From contig NC_030678.2 of assembly GCF_000004195.4 (NCBI RefSeq), forward strand, positions 153,365,547 to 153,429,546: DNA of 64,000 bases, given 5' to 3'. Both the position numbers and the translations under genes were made by a program. The number at the start of each line of letters is the position of its first letter. The first letter of the stretch is position 1. Below the pieces are notes generated by a model. That model made no database searches and had not been told where the DNA came from. It worked only from the letters and a program-made list of their open reading frames with translations. Shown in pieces: positions 33,606-44,975 of this stretch. The DNA comes from Xenopus tropicalis. Its lineage: Eukaryota > Chordata > Amphibia > Anura > Pipidae.

Positions 33606-34114
33606 CAGGGTGGGCCATTTATATGGATACACCTTAACATAATGGGAATCCATTCCCCATTATGTTAAAGGAAAAAGAAAGGTAAAGTCACTTGGGGGTG
33701 CCAAAATGTTAGGCACCCCCAAGTGACTTTAACCGCTTACCTTTTACCCCGGGCTGGTGCCGCTGTCAGGAGAAAACAGCACCAGCCCGGGGTAGCTGTC
33801 GGCACTTCCTCCTTCCGGCTTCGCTGCGTGCGCATGCGCAGTAGAGTGAAAAGCCGAACTTAAACATTTAAGTTGGCTTTGTCGCTCTACTGTGCATGCC
33901 CGGCCACCGGCCGTTTAGGAAGCTGAAGGCGGAAGGAGGAAGTGCTGCGCTCCAGGTACCCCGGGCTGGTGCTATTTTCTCCGAACAGGGGCACCAGCCC
34001 GGGGTAGAAGGTAATCGGTTAAAGTCACTTGGGGGTGCTTAACATTTTGGCACCCCCAAGTGACTTTGCCTTTCCTTCTCCTTTAAGGTGTATCCATATA
34101 AATGGCCCACCCTG
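33606..34114. mobile_element. 91-bp palindromic TA-flanked element split by a T2 MITE
   Basis: The outer ends CAGGGTGGGCCATTTATATG and CATATAAATGGCCCACCCTG are flanked by TA (33604-33605, 34115-34116), as for Tc1/mariner-type elements. The left part (33606-33668) already contains most of the second arm. Joining it at TTAA to 34087-34114 gives a 91-bp palindrome with 41-bp arms. The T2 MITE went into the TTAA of the right arm. Confidence 0.85.
33665..34086. mobile_element. T2-family MITE with four stem-loops, nested
   Basis: It begins TTAAAGGAAAAAGAAAGG and ends CTTTCCTTCTCCTTTAA, with TTAA at both junctions. Four perfect-armed hairpins lie within: 33684-33730 (19-bp arms), 33747-33792 (14 bp), 33959-34004 (14 bp) and 34021-34067 (18 bp). 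The two halves are also inverse copies of each other. Shorter relatives are at 6123-6258 and 47541-47926. Confidence 0.9.
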
Positions 34115-34116
34115 TA

Positions 34117-35132
34117 GATAGTGATACACAGTATAGGTCTACATAAAAAAAGTTGATGGGAATTGGGCTAACCAGGGAATCCTCTAGTACTCTGGCAGGC
34201 CAGTCCATCCCTAAGGGGCAGATTTATCAAAGTGTTTAATTAGAGCTCACCAAAAAAATTCATCCATTCTCTATTTATTCCTATGGGATTTTTAGAGTAT
34301 GTATCAGCAATTTACATTATTGCCAGTGGGAAAGCATTTTAGGGAGATTAGTCATCTGCAGTAGCAAAGATAAAATGCTGTGGGGCTCAGAAACAACTTC
34401 CTATTCACTGGAAGAAAAGCTAGGTGTACTTGCCTAACTATGACTGCAAATAACTGCTTAATTAAGCAAAATCTTATTTTTAGGCTTTTTTCCACTCTGT
34501 TGTAGGACTTTTGTTTTTAAAATCATCAGTTTTATCATTACAAGTTAATTAGGCAGAATAATAGACATTTATTCTCTGTATTCCCTTATATTAACATAGG
34601 ACTATGGCATTCTATAAGGTAAAAGTTTTAAGGGTAAAGGTTCCCCTTGACTGCATGCGGTGTCTCACATAATAATGGAGGTTAGCTTGCTTTGTTTATG
34701 ATAGCCTTGTTTCAGCTTTGCTTAACAAAAGTAATTATGAATTTTCAGTACTCCATTAAAAACACATTCATTTGATGCCACGCAACAGTAAAACCATTCC
34801 AGGCATAATTACACTTCTTTTTTAAGTTCATTGTTTTTATCCAAGTTTGCATTTACTTTTTAATGTGAAATGTTTTCCAATTATTGGCACGGATGACTTT
34901 ATCTTTATCCATAAATGCCCAGCAAACCATTCATGAATAGTTTATTCTGCAAAGCGAGACTGACACTCTATATTGTCAGATTTTGTAAAAGTGTGTGTGG
35001 TGCCATAAAGGTTGCAATGGTAATACTTCCTTATTACACTTTATGAAAGGGGGCCCATGAGAAAAGTTACCCCATAGTATATAACCTTATAGAATTTCCT
35101 GCAGAAGCTAGTTAGATTTGGATTAACCTGTG
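34117..35132. other. No gene recognised
   Basis: AAGGGGCAGATTTATCAAAG at 34213 resembles a frequent frog MITE end, but the partner was not located. The rest is ordinary AT-rich sequence. Confidence 0.4.
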
Positions 35133-35140
35133 GATGTAGC

Positions 35141-35296
35141 CAGGCCTAGACTGAGATTCAAAACAGACCCTGGCATTTCAAGTACACAGAGGCCTAAACA
35201 GCCCCCCAGTAGCCCAATAAATAGTGACTGTCTATGGCATCTTACAGCAGCCCCTCTGGCATTTGCCAGAATCCACAGATTGCCAGTCCGGGCCTG
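35141..35296. mobile_element. CAGGTCTGGACTGG hAT-type MITE with 8-bp duplication
   Basis: It runs from CAGGCCTAGACTGAGATTC to GATTGCCAGTCCGGGCCTG. The flanks GATGTAGC (35133-35140) and GGTGTAGC (35297-35304) differ at one base. It is in the same orientation as 26614 and opposite to 6779. Confidence 0.85.
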
Positions 35297-35304
35297 GGTG
35301 TAGC

Positions 35305-36524
35305 CTATTTCTGGAAACCCCAGACAGGTAGTCACATCAAGGGAAGTTACAGATGATACTGGATGGTTTGGAAAGTTGACAGACAGATCTTTGTCCAACT
35401 AGCCTATCAGATTCTTTTAGCACTTTACCACTATATAAGTAAAATGCGTGATGTGGGTTAAGTAATTTCTTATTCCATGCCACAAGTTTTATATGAAATC
35501 TCTGTAATGATGTAGTGTGGAAGAAAGTGATGAATTGACCCACACTGGGTCCCCTGCCAAAAAATCTATGGAGGGGCCCAGAACACACAGCAAAAGCAAT
35601 CCACATCATAATAAATAAGCATAAATGACAAACATCATAATAAATAAGCATAAATGTACAAATATTATGTGCCATGTGGTCAGAGTCACAGTAAGAAGAA
35701 TTGTAATTAAATATGTTTGAATTTATTTAATTAAAAGTGGGTTGTGGCCCATTAACTCCATCTTTGTACCTGGGTGTGGCGGTAGTTTTGTAACCTGGGG
35801 GGGGGGGGAGCAATGTCGACACCAGTAAGTAGATGGCAATGGTTTCACTTCTCCCAGCTTCATATCTTAAATCATTCAAGTAATTTGTAAACTGGAATCA
35901 GTAGTATATAAAAAAAAATTTTGTCAGATATAAGGTTTTTACCAGATACTGATTTCTGAATGCGTGCACCAGGTTTTCTAATTTAAGTTCCTCCCCATTA
36001 TGGAAATGGTTGATGGTTTCAGGTTAACAGTCTCTTTACTACCAATTAGCTTATTATTAGATCAGTCTGAAGCCTTTGCTACAAATGTTCTTCCTGATAT
36101 TAGATTGAACATGTAATATTTTCTTCTCCTTCTCATTTTAACCCTGGCTCTATATTTCCCAGATGGGGTTGGGACATTGTGATATGCAAAGTAAATCCAA
36201 TTTTCCCAGTAAATCTCATTTCTCTATGGTTAATAAGACTTTTATTAGAGATGTGCATATCCTCCATGGTATTTCTGTGAGGGCACAAAGTGTTTTATTT
36301 GGAACAATACACTTCTGCACACTTCCTACAATGGCTTTGTATGCTGCAATGTTACACAGTTTCTGTGAATTCATCTACATAGTCTCTGTTACATATAGAA
36401 TTGTTACTATTCTAATGGTGATATAAAGTATCTAGTGGCCAAGTTGTACAGGGGTAATGTTTCACTTGCTGTATATCATTAGTATATTAGGGATCACAGA
36501 GAGTAGTTTATAAACCACTGATTT
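35305..36524. other. No gene recognised; short 31-bp duplication
   Basis: CATCATAATAAATAAGCATA occurs twice, about 31 bp apart, near 35603-35655. A 12-G run lies at about 35799. No coding sequence was recognised. Confidence 0.5.
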
Positions 36525-36795
36525 AATGTACAGCTGGACATACAGGGGCTGACATAAGCTTCCCAAATTAACCCTGCTAGAATAAACTGGCAGATTATTG
36601 TATAGGGTGAAGGTGACAAACTGCCTGACAGCCTGCCTGGGGTAAGCCAGATATCTATTGGTTAGGTTTAATTATGCCATTTTATGAGCATTGGGCCACT
36701 GATGTGATCCTCTTCCAAGGCATCTAAATAGGCACCCAACTATATGATTGTGTGCCCATTAGCGGCCAAACTGGGCCAAATATACGGCCATGACA
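36525..36795. repeat. Worn GGCCATACA-type foldback repeat
   Basis: CAGCTGGACATACAGGGGC and ATATACGGCCATGAC form a plausible worn pair of ends, with GGGCCACTGATGTG inside. The limits are uncertain. Confidence 0.35.
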
Positions 36796-36880
36796 TACCC
36801 TGCATGCAGATTTATTTTTTTTCTTTATTACAATCGGCTGAATTGCAGATCTGTTACAATGAGGTGCCTACTGGGCATGC

Positions 36881-37135
36881 CAGGGCCAGAAATAGGGGTA
36901 GGCAGAAGAAGCAGGAGCCTCTCCTGCCTACCCCTAGTATGCTCTTCTTTGTCATTGCCCCTGCCGCTTGTCATTACGAAGAGGGGGCAATGACCCATCC
37001 CCCCACACGGGAACTGTGGAAGTGATGGAACTGTGCATGTGCGCCAAAGCATACGCTAGGGGGGGGGGGGAATGGTGCAGGGGTGAGGTGGCCGACCGGG
37101 TGCCTAGGGCACCCGGCCAGCTTGGTCCGCCCCTG
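36881..37135. mobile_element. CAGGGCCAGAAATAGGGGT hAT-type MITE with 8-bp duplication
   Basis: It runs from CAGGGCCAGAAATAGGGG to CTTGGTCCGCCCCTG. The flanks GGGCATGC (36873-36880) and GGACATGC (37136-37143) differ at one base. The interior is GC-rich (GTGCCTAGGGCACCCGG) with a 10-G run near 37061. A loosely related segment is at 61020-61135. Confidence 0.75.
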
Positions 37136-37402
37136 GGACATGCTCATTGCCTCTGCTTCTTTCTATTCTTTCTGAATTTGCCTCATTACCTGTAATTGTG
37201 CAATGGCTGCTATGAACTATTCCTTATAGTGCATCATTTCCATTTGTGCAACACAACCCCTCTATCTCCCCCCCCCCAGCCCCCCCACACTCATCACTAC
37301 ACTATGGCTGTGGGAGTTGAGCGATCAAGGGTGGAGGGGTGCTTTGGGCACCAATGACACTGGGCCCAACATTGGGCAAGAAGGGACTTCCTTCCAGGGT
37401 GT

Positions 37403-37611
37403 AAAGGTGGCCATACACGAGCAGATCCGCTCGCTTGGCGATGTCGCCAAGCGAGCGGATCTTCCCCCGATATCCCCACCTATGGGTGGGCGATATTGGG
37501 GAGCATTTAGGTAAAAAAAATAATAATCCGATCGTTTGGCCCTGGGGCCAAACGATCGGATTATGTGGGCGGCAATGGGGCAGTCGGATCGGGGACCGCA
37601 TCAACCCCTGT
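37403..37611. repeat. GGCCATACA-type foldback repeat with two perfect hairpins
   Basis: It begins AAAGGTGGCCATACACGAGC. A 19-bp perfect stem with a 2-nt loop lies at 37423-37462, and a 20-bp perfect stem with a 2-nt loop at 37523-37564. The right end is lost where the next repeat begins. Confidence 0.8.
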
Positions 37612-37700
37612 TTATATTAATGTATTCTACTGTACAGCGCTGTGTACATAAGTAGCACTTTATAAATAAAGTTAGACACACATACATACATATACATATG
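37612..37700 (+). repeat. Non-LTR/SINE-type 3' tail
   Basis: TACAGCGCTGTGTACATAAG followed by TAGCACTTTATAAATAAAG and an (ACATAC)n tail is a 3'-end pattern frequent in amphibian retroposons. The same tail in the other orientation is at 51880. The family assignment is inferred. Confidence 0.55.
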
Positions 37701-38378
37701 TGTTTTCATTGAAATGCTTCTGTCCATTTTGTCAAAGTGTGAGAGAAAAATTCACCATAATCAATAGTCACACAATGGGACAGTCATGACATACTGGGTG
37801 ATAATGAGAGCTTTTTATAAAATATACTTGTTTCAAATTGACGAGGTGGCTAAAAGTTACGCCTTAGTAGTGAATGTAGAGAGAGGCAGAAGCCTAACCC
37901 AGCTGGCATACAGCTGAACAGATTGTGATGATGCCAGGATGGCACACACTTTTGCTTTGTTAGACGCCTCCCTATTCCCAATGAGGTTTGGAAAGGAAAA
38001 TCCCCTAGCTCTATCCATTAAGGGAGGATGTTATTCCATCACTGTATCATTTGGCAGTTCTAAGGCAGAAGCCACATGAGAGGAAACACATACGGATTAT
38101 TTGTTTGCTCCCGTTGCATTACTGCCCATATCTGTCAGATTGGAACAAAGGGGGAGCTAACAGTATGCATTTATTCTTTACACTTCACATAATCAAAGCC
38201 CTGTCCTGGCTGCAGTCATTATGCAAATGAGGCAGGGCAATTAAATATACTGTTGGAACTTATCTTTAATGAAGCTTTAATTCACAGTGCATTCAATGAA
38301 TTAGGCAAGCCACATAGACCACATATCTGAGGGCCATCTGTGCACTGGATGATGAGAGATATATAACAAAATTCCAGT
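37701..38378. other. No gene recognised
   Basis: Ordinary sequence without recognised repeats or coding potential. Confidence 0.5.
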
Positions 38379-38490
38379 TTAAAGGAACAGTAATGCCAAA
38401 AAATTAAAATACTTTCTTTTATTCGGTATCTGTCATCCAGCACCTACCAATTAACTATTTTTTTGGCAATATACTTTATATGAGATATGC
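38379..38490. repeat. T2-type left end fragment
   Basis: TTAAAGGAACAGTAATGCC matches the left terminus of the T2 copy at 38624. No right end follows before the hAT-type element at 38500, so it is a fragment or was interrupted. Confidence 0.5.
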
Positions 38491-38499
38491 ATTTATTCT

Positions 38500-39149
38500 A
38501 GAGATGCACTGAATCCACTGTTTTGGGATTTGGCTGAACCCCGAATCCTTTATGCAAAATTCGGCTGAATAGCGGATCGAATCCAAAAACTAATTTTCAT
38601 ATGTAAATTATGACAAGTAAAGGTTAAAGGAACAGTAACACCAGAAAATGAAAGTAATTCAAACAGAATGTGCTGTTGCCCTGCGCCGGTAAAAGTTGTG
38701 TGTTTGCTTCAGAAACCCTACTACAGTTTATATAAACAAAGCTGCTGTGTAGCCATGGGGGCAGCCATTCAAGCTGGAAAAAAGGCACAGGTTACATAGC
38801 AGATAACGGATAAGCTCTATAGAATACAATGGTAATCTACACATCTGTTATCTGCTTTATTACCTGTGCCGTTTCTCCTTTTTTCAGTCTAAATGGCTGC
38901 CCCCGTGGCTATACAGCAGCTTTGTTTATATAAACTATAATAGGGTTTCTGAAGCAAACACACAACTTTTACCAGGGCAGGGCATCAGTACATAATATTT
39001 ATTTATTTTTTGGTGTTAATGTTTATGTTACAAAAAGTCAAATGGATTTTCAGGATTCGGTTCAGCGACAGGCCAAATCTGAATCTTGCTGAAAAAAGCT
39101 GAATCTTGGCTGATTTCCAAACCAAATCCTGGATTCAGTCTATCCCAAA
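38500..39149. mobile_element. hAT-type MITE (GATGCACCGAATCC) with nested T2 MITE
   Basis: The ends AGAGATGCACTGAATCC and GGATTCAGTCTATCCC are inverted. ATTTATTCT occurs at 38491-38499 and 39149-39157, consistent with an 8-bp hAT duplication. The subterminal GGCTGAACCCCGAATCC pairs with AGGATTCGGTTCAGC. The middle is occupied by a T2-type MITE. Confidence 0.8.
38624..39031. mobile_element. T2-family MITE nested in hAT-type MITE
   Basis: It begins TTAAAGGAACAGTAACACC. The right end is worn (TTGGTGTTAATGTTTATGTTA). The interior is a long palindrome: GCTTCAGAAACCCTACTA pairs with its inverse, as do GGGGGCAGCCATT and AATGGCTGCCCCC. It is non-coding. Confidence 0.75.
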
Positions 39150-39157
39150 TTTATTCT

Positions 39158-40430
39158 GTAATACTGTAAAAATGAAATATAACCCCTGAAAAACACTTGC
39201 ACTGGGTCAGGAATACCCACTAGGCGGTTGGGTTTGGGTGAAAAGTCTGTGATTTTCTGACGCTGATTTTTTGGGAAAGAACTAAAACCATTGTATTGTA
39301 TTTGGAATGTTAACATGAATTATACCCTAATTTTGCTGCCCTTATGGTTATGCACAGAAATGTCAACACAGCGAAAAGGAAAACCGAGGGATATTTGGTG
39401 CAGTGAGTGGCCTAGCATAACATAGAGCCATGGCGTAAAGCTCACTACATATGCCCAAATGGGACTCGGGGCAATAGGTAAAAAACGGAAATTGCCAATA
39501 ATGATAGGAGAGTGGGTGGGAGGCTGGGGGAGTTGGCATGACTGTACACAGTGCTTATTTATATACTACTTTATTATGTACTGTATTATTAAAGTATTAG
39601 TGCACATAGCACAACTGCCTCTCTCTGCACCAGTCGAAGTGCAAATTAAAGACTGGGGTAAGTAGGAGGGGTTGCCCTAAAGCAGCCCTGGCCCTGCACT
39701 ATTTTATTTGCTGTGCATTCATGTTTATGCTTCTAATAAACTTGTTATTACAACAAAACAAAATCACATTGGTAATATAAATATTATCTCTTAATACAGC
39801 TACACAGGTATGAGTTGGCACATTTGCAGCGTGCCAGACTTGTTCATATTAAATTGTGGTCCCTAAATAGCAATGATGAGAGCAAGTTAACCAAGAAGTG
39901 TAGAATATTTAAATTATTAATGTAAACAGAGAAGACATTAAAACCTAAAATACACATTAGCCTGGGCAGGAAATTTGACTTTATTGGATTTTAATGACTT
40001 GGAATGAATCAGAAGGCTTGCAGGATGCTATAATAAGTAAAATCTATATTCCCGTGCTAGTATTCCCATGCAAGCCTCATTATTACCAGCGGATAAAGGA
40101 AATTATACAAGTAATGGACAATTATATAAGAATTATATAAGAATGCATATCCTGAACATATCCAATGTACTGCAGGCTATCTAAATGTAATATGCAATCA
40201 TTCTGATCTAGCAAGTAGTACAATTAAATCTATCTTTTTAACTATATTTTCTATCTGCATTTGTTCTGTTGTTGGACAACCTTTACAGAATGTAAAAGAT
40301 TGCAGACGACACTAAAACTTCTACACGGCTGCGGGTGTTTTGCACTGAATAAAACTAATTTATTGAAGAACAAACATGTGTATTGGGCAAGAAGGCAGGA
40401 TGGGAAGTTTTCACTACTGTGGTTCATACT
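39158..40430. other. No gene recognised
   Basis: AT-rich sequence with short open frames only. No repeats were recognised. Confidence 0.5.
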
Positions 40431-40717
40431 AAAGGTGGCCATACACTGAAAGATCCACTTGTTTGGCGAGATCTCCAAATGAAATGATCTTTCCTTGATA
40501 TAGCCAAACAATCCCCTAGGGCCAACTGATCGTAATTGTCACTATGAAGGTTATCATATTAAGGACCACATCAACAAACAGATCCGGTTCTCCAATGGGA
40601 AAATCAAACCTGCCAGATATCAGTCGGGTAGGCCCGTCGGAGGGCCCCATACATAGGCTGATTAGCTGCCGACTCGGTCCCTCAGCAGCTTTTATCAGCC
40701 TGTGTGTGGCCACTTTA
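40431..40717. repeat. GGCCATACA-type foldback repeat, near complete
   Basis: It begins AAAGGTGGCCATACACTG and ends GTGTGTGGCCACTTT. It contains GTTTGGCGAGATCTCC, GCCCGTCGGAGGGCCCC and TCAAACCTGCCAGATATCAG. It gives the best end-to-end view of the family here. Confidence 0.8.
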
Positions 40718-40907
40718 GGACTACTATAGAGATCACATTCTTTCCATTCATGTGCCATAGAATGGAGGCTTTCTACTTACTATCCTAATCTATAAGCCAT
40801 AGTTCAACAGTACCAGGAGGCTTATGCTCACAGTCCTTACTGCCTTTAACTGGTAGTGCTGGTACATTATCATGGCCTCCCTACATCTCTTGCTACAGTG
40901 GCTCCTC

Positions 40908-41032
40908 CATGGCAATCTGTGGGTTCTGGCAAATACCATACACAGTCACTATTTAATGGACTAGTGGGCTGCTGTTTGGGCCTCTGTGTACTTGAAATTC
41001 TTGGGCCTAGTTTGAATCCCTTTCTAGACCTG
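40908..41032. mobile_element. CAGGTCTGGACTGG hAT-type MITE, short copy with duplication
   Basis: The left end is worn (CATGGCAATCTGTGGG) and the right end is TTTCTAGACCTG. The flanks GGCTCCTC (40900-40907) and AGCTCCTC (41033-41040) differ at one base. An internal deletion removes the AGGGGCTGCTGTAAG segment. Confidence 0.75.
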
Positions 41033-41094
41033 AGCTCCTCTGTCCTTAAGGTCAGCTTTAGAAACTACACGTGTTGTTAAAACTATTACAACAA

Positions 41095-41658
41095 CATACC
41101 TCCCAACATTTAAAAAAAAAGTAGAGGGACAAAAATATTTTTTTGACCATGCCCATTTTTGTGACCACACCCCCAATTCCATTTTTACAAAATTTGGCAG
41201 GTTATTCAAAGTTTGAACACATTTCTGGGGGTTTGGAGTTCTTGTTTGATGAGTTATTACAGTTTTGCTAATGGAGGTGAAATTGCCCTTTAAGCTGCAA
41301 GTCTCCTGTTTAGAGACCTGTTTAGCTTATTATTTACAATTGTAAATTATTAATCTCAAAATAAATCTCAGTACAGGTGTAGCTTGTTAAGTTTTTCTGG
41401 GCTCTCTGCCAAAAGCTACTTTTTAAATTAAGTTTGAGAAACATTGTATCTAAGCGCAGGTATAGCTTGTTAACTTTTCTGGGCTCTCTGCCAAAAGTTA
41501 CTTTTTAAAATTAAGCTGAGAAACATTGTATCTTTCTAAGTATTCAGTGCAGGAGATCAAAGGGAAATGAGGGACTTTTTAGTAAGAATCCGGGACCTGC
41601 GGGCTGAGCTGTTAAAATTGGGACTGTCCCGCGAAAATTAGGACATTTGGGAGGTATG
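41095..41658. mobile_element. CATACCTCCCAAC foldback element with internal tandem duplication
   Basis: The ends CATACCTCCCAACATTT and AAATTAGGACATTTGGGAGGTATG are inverted, with CAACAA on both sides (41089-41094, 41659-41664). Subterminal AGAGGGACAAAAA pairs loosely with TTGGGACTGTCCC. An internal unit of about 82 bp (GCTTGTTAAGTTTTTCTGGG...) is present twice, at about 41375-41455 and 41457-41538. It is non-coding, probably hAT-like. Confidence 0.7.
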
Positions 41659-41664
41659 CAACAA

Positions 41665-43331
41665 GAAAATCCATATTGCCTATTTAAATAAGATCAGTTA
41701 TGGAAACTACAGTCTGTCTCCTAGCTATATGTAACATGCAAGCATATGGTAGGCTGATATCCTCTTAACTACCTATCTAGAAGTCAAACACTGAAAACTG
41801 ATCCGGCTTGAGCAAGGGTCAGCAGTTTGCACAAAAGGTCACCATATACACAATCCTGTAATAAAAGTTTCATTGCTGCCTTATAGGACCTGCTTGTTGC
41901 AGCAGGTTTGTATACATCATATATGCAATGCCTTAAATACACCCTTTTGGCTACAGTTATGTTTTTGATCCACCTTAGCTGCTAAATGTATTGTTGTGTA
42001 TATGTACGTGCCAGTATTCCCTTTGCCAACTCCAGCCGACTCGGCAACTGACTGGCAGGAAAGAATTTAAATTCATTTATGTAGCAGTGTATGTTGGGGT
42101 ATCACAGATAAACTAGTGAGAGTTTTTAGTAGTAGTAGTAGAGTTGTTAGCCGAGGGTCTGCAGCTTTAGTAAATGGAAGGGTATTTGATTATCCATCCT
42201 TGTGGTGTTTAGCTTTGCAGGTTGCAGAGGATAATGAAGTGGAGGGGGCAGTGGGTTCTTATCCTGCTACAGAGCAGTTCTCCTGCTGCGTCCCCAGACT
42301 GCCCAATACATACTCAGTTGCCACAACATGTTGGTGATGCCATCATAAAAGAATGCTTTCTGGTGAACCACAGCCTAGGGGGGTGCTGGACTCTGAGTGT
42401 GGATTGTATATATAAAGTAAAAAAGGCAGCAAAGCCTATAGAATGCCCCCATTAGACATCTTTGAGGGAGAATCATCTCTTAACTTTTCTAGGACGAAAG
42501 GACTGGAGCTCTAAAATATTGTAGAGGGGTGGTCAAGTGTCAGTAAACTGCTAAATACCCAGGGTTTGGCAAACATGCTGTTGAGATCCCCAATAATCTA
42601 AATATGATGATCCCTACTGAGATGCCCATTCTGATTGCCCCAGTAAGTAAACCACTGCTGGGAGTATACTGCCAGTAGTGTTAGCTAGTGATCCCTCTGA
42701 CAGAAATGCCTAAGCTACCTGTCCAGTAAGGACTGAGTAACTAGGTAAGAGTGGCTACTTTGCCTCTGTATGGTAAATATCACTACCCTCAATAGAATAA
42801 GGGACTTTGCCTATCCTGAGATAATATAGGATCTGTTACTTTAAAATAATGTTCTACTCTAGTCAGCCAGACCGGCTCCCGTGTCCTGTTTGTACATATT
42901 ACATGCCTATATGTTTATTCTTTTTCTTATATAAAGTTTTTCCTTCTAGATACTTCTGTATGTTAGTGTGTGCCTTTGTACCCATTAGGCAGAGGCAATG
43001 TGCATACTGTATATGGACCAGGCTAGAATGTACCCAGGTATATTGGAATAAAACCCTTCTATACATGATTGTGCCAGAAAAGGGTTACAGGAGATTATAA
43101 TTAATGGACCAACATAAAAAGAAGGTATTCAATTACATGAGCTTTCAAAGCAACACAGGCTTGAAAACAGAAAGCTTAAATACAGGCCAAGAGACAGAAC
43201 ACAGCGGGGTTCATCCTCCTGCAATCAAGCCCTCTTATCTCTCACAGCCTTTAGCCTGTATGTGTTTTAGTGTATTTTAATTTTTATTAACATTTTATTA
43301 TCTAATGTACAGCAGCTTCGAAAATATATAG
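41665..43331. other. No gene recognised
   Basis: Several short plus-strand frames (42116-42455, 42849-43100) show no domain or splice pattern I trust. No complete repeats were recognised. Confidence 0.45.
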
Positions 43332-43664
43332 TACCGGTATCCAGAATATATCCGTTATCCAGACTGCTCGGGACCAAGGGTATTCCGGATAAGGGGCCTT
43401 TCTGTAATTTGGATTACCTTAAGTCTACTAAAAAATCAATAAAACATTAATTTAACCCAATAGGACTGTTTTGCATCCAGTAAGGATTATTTTTATCTTA
43501 ATTGGGATCAGTTACAAGGTACTGTTTTATTACTACAGAGAAAAAGGAAATCAGTTTTAAAATTCTAAATTATTTGATTAAAATGGAGTTTATGGGAGAC
43601 AGACTTTCTGTAATTCAGAGCTTTCTGGATAACGGGTTTCCGGATAAAGGATCCCATACCTGTA
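43332..43664. repeat. TACAGGTATGGG-type palindromic repeat
   Basis: It begins TACCGGTATCCAGAATAT and ends GATCCCATACCTGTA. It contains CTGCTCGGGACCAAGGG and GGATCAGTTACAAGG. The 109-codon frame across it is repeat-derived. Confidence 0.85.
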
Positions 43665-44754
43665 TATCATTTTTATGGGTCCAAGAAAATGCACGTAAAT
43701 TTCAGTTTACAGTTTTCAGCCAGCAAGTTTTTACATTTTGTCTTACCAAGTCCAGGCACCATTTTTTGAGTGTTTCAATTCTGCTTCTAGATGGTGCTAG
43801 AGGGCAAATACTTGCCAGCAAAAGACAATAAAAGAAACCATGCACCACCTGGTGGCAAATTTTTGTATTTTTTCCCCCCTGTGTTAACTGGAAGAGACAT
43901 AACAGGACAAGATGGTAAAGGAACATGGCTGCATCTGTATGTAATAAAACAACTATAGACATCATCTGCATTTCTATTGGGGTACCATCCTGTGGAATGT
44001 GGGGTTGTGATATCATGGATATAACTTACGGTAGCTCCAAGTATAAAGGTGGCCTTACAATGACCAATACTTTACAATATCGGATTGATTAGCAGGCCAG
44101 GACAGACAAATACCATACAAAGTATTGCCTTCAGTGGTGTAATTATCATAGAGCCAACCCCACAAGAGGAGGGGAGAGAGGGCCTGGATGGTTGCGGGGT
44201 CTGTTGTATAGTCCATCAGTCTCCGCAACCAAGCAAGTGGACTTGGGTGGGTGCACAGGTGAGATATGTGCGGAGAGGGGGGGCATGGAATTTCCATTTC
44301 TGGCCACCTTTCTTTTGTTCCTTGGCCAACAGTACAAAACTTCAGAACAATAGGAAGTAAGGAGGAATCATGGGGTAATACCTCCATCTTATTACACTCA
44401 GGCTAACATTCTGCTGGCTATGGCTCTACATTTCCCAGTACCAGCCAAGCTCTAGCTAAGCTCGCATAGAGATGCAGGTGCTAGAAGTTTGCTCAGCAGC
44501 CGCAGGTTGTCTTTCTTTGTTCCAATGTGTCATGGCAACATGTCTGTCTAGGCTGCGCCTTTCATAGCAGGGGATGAATGCTATGTCTGTCACTAAGTAA
44601 CTAATGACTAATGAGCTTGATGAACTATGTGTTTGTACAACTGCCCAGTCTCTGTTAGGGAAGGCATTCAGGTAGAACCCAGAGAGATGCTCTTTTATTC
44701 TGCTGGTTTGTTTGTGCGATTTTGTCACTTTTCAGGCTGCATCACAAAGGCAAA
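43665..44754. other. No gene recognised; fragments of dispersed repeats
   Basis: AAGGTGGCCTTACAATGACC near 44047 is a left-end fragment of the GGCCATACA family. TCAGTGGTGTAATTATCATA near 44132 resembles another dispersed repeat. Minus-strand frames here show no recognised protein. Confidence 0.4.
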
Positions 44755-44975
44755 ATATTTATTATTATCCTTCATTTATATAGTGGCAACATATTTACAC
44801 AGCGATTTACAGAAATTATTCATCATTCACACCTGTCTCTGAAGTGTTCTGTCCTAATTTCCTATTACATTCACACAACACACTAGGGCCAATGTCATCA
44901 GGAGCCAATTAGCCTGTCTGTATTTTTTTATGAAGTGTAGGAGGAAACCAGGGGACTCAAAGGAATCCCAACATT
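44755..44975 (-). repeat. SINE or L2-like retroposon fragment
   Basis: TTATATAGTGGCAACATATT and ACACAGCGATTTACAG match a vertebrate retroposon 3' pattern read on the minus strand. AGGGCCAATGTCATCAGGAG and GGAGGAAACCAGGGGAC match its body. Family recognition is from memory of the pattern and was not searched. Confidence 0.55.

Noticed and set aside
44055..44387. Minus-strand 110-codon frame
   Set aside because: It overlaps fragments of dispersed repeats and has no recognisable protein features.
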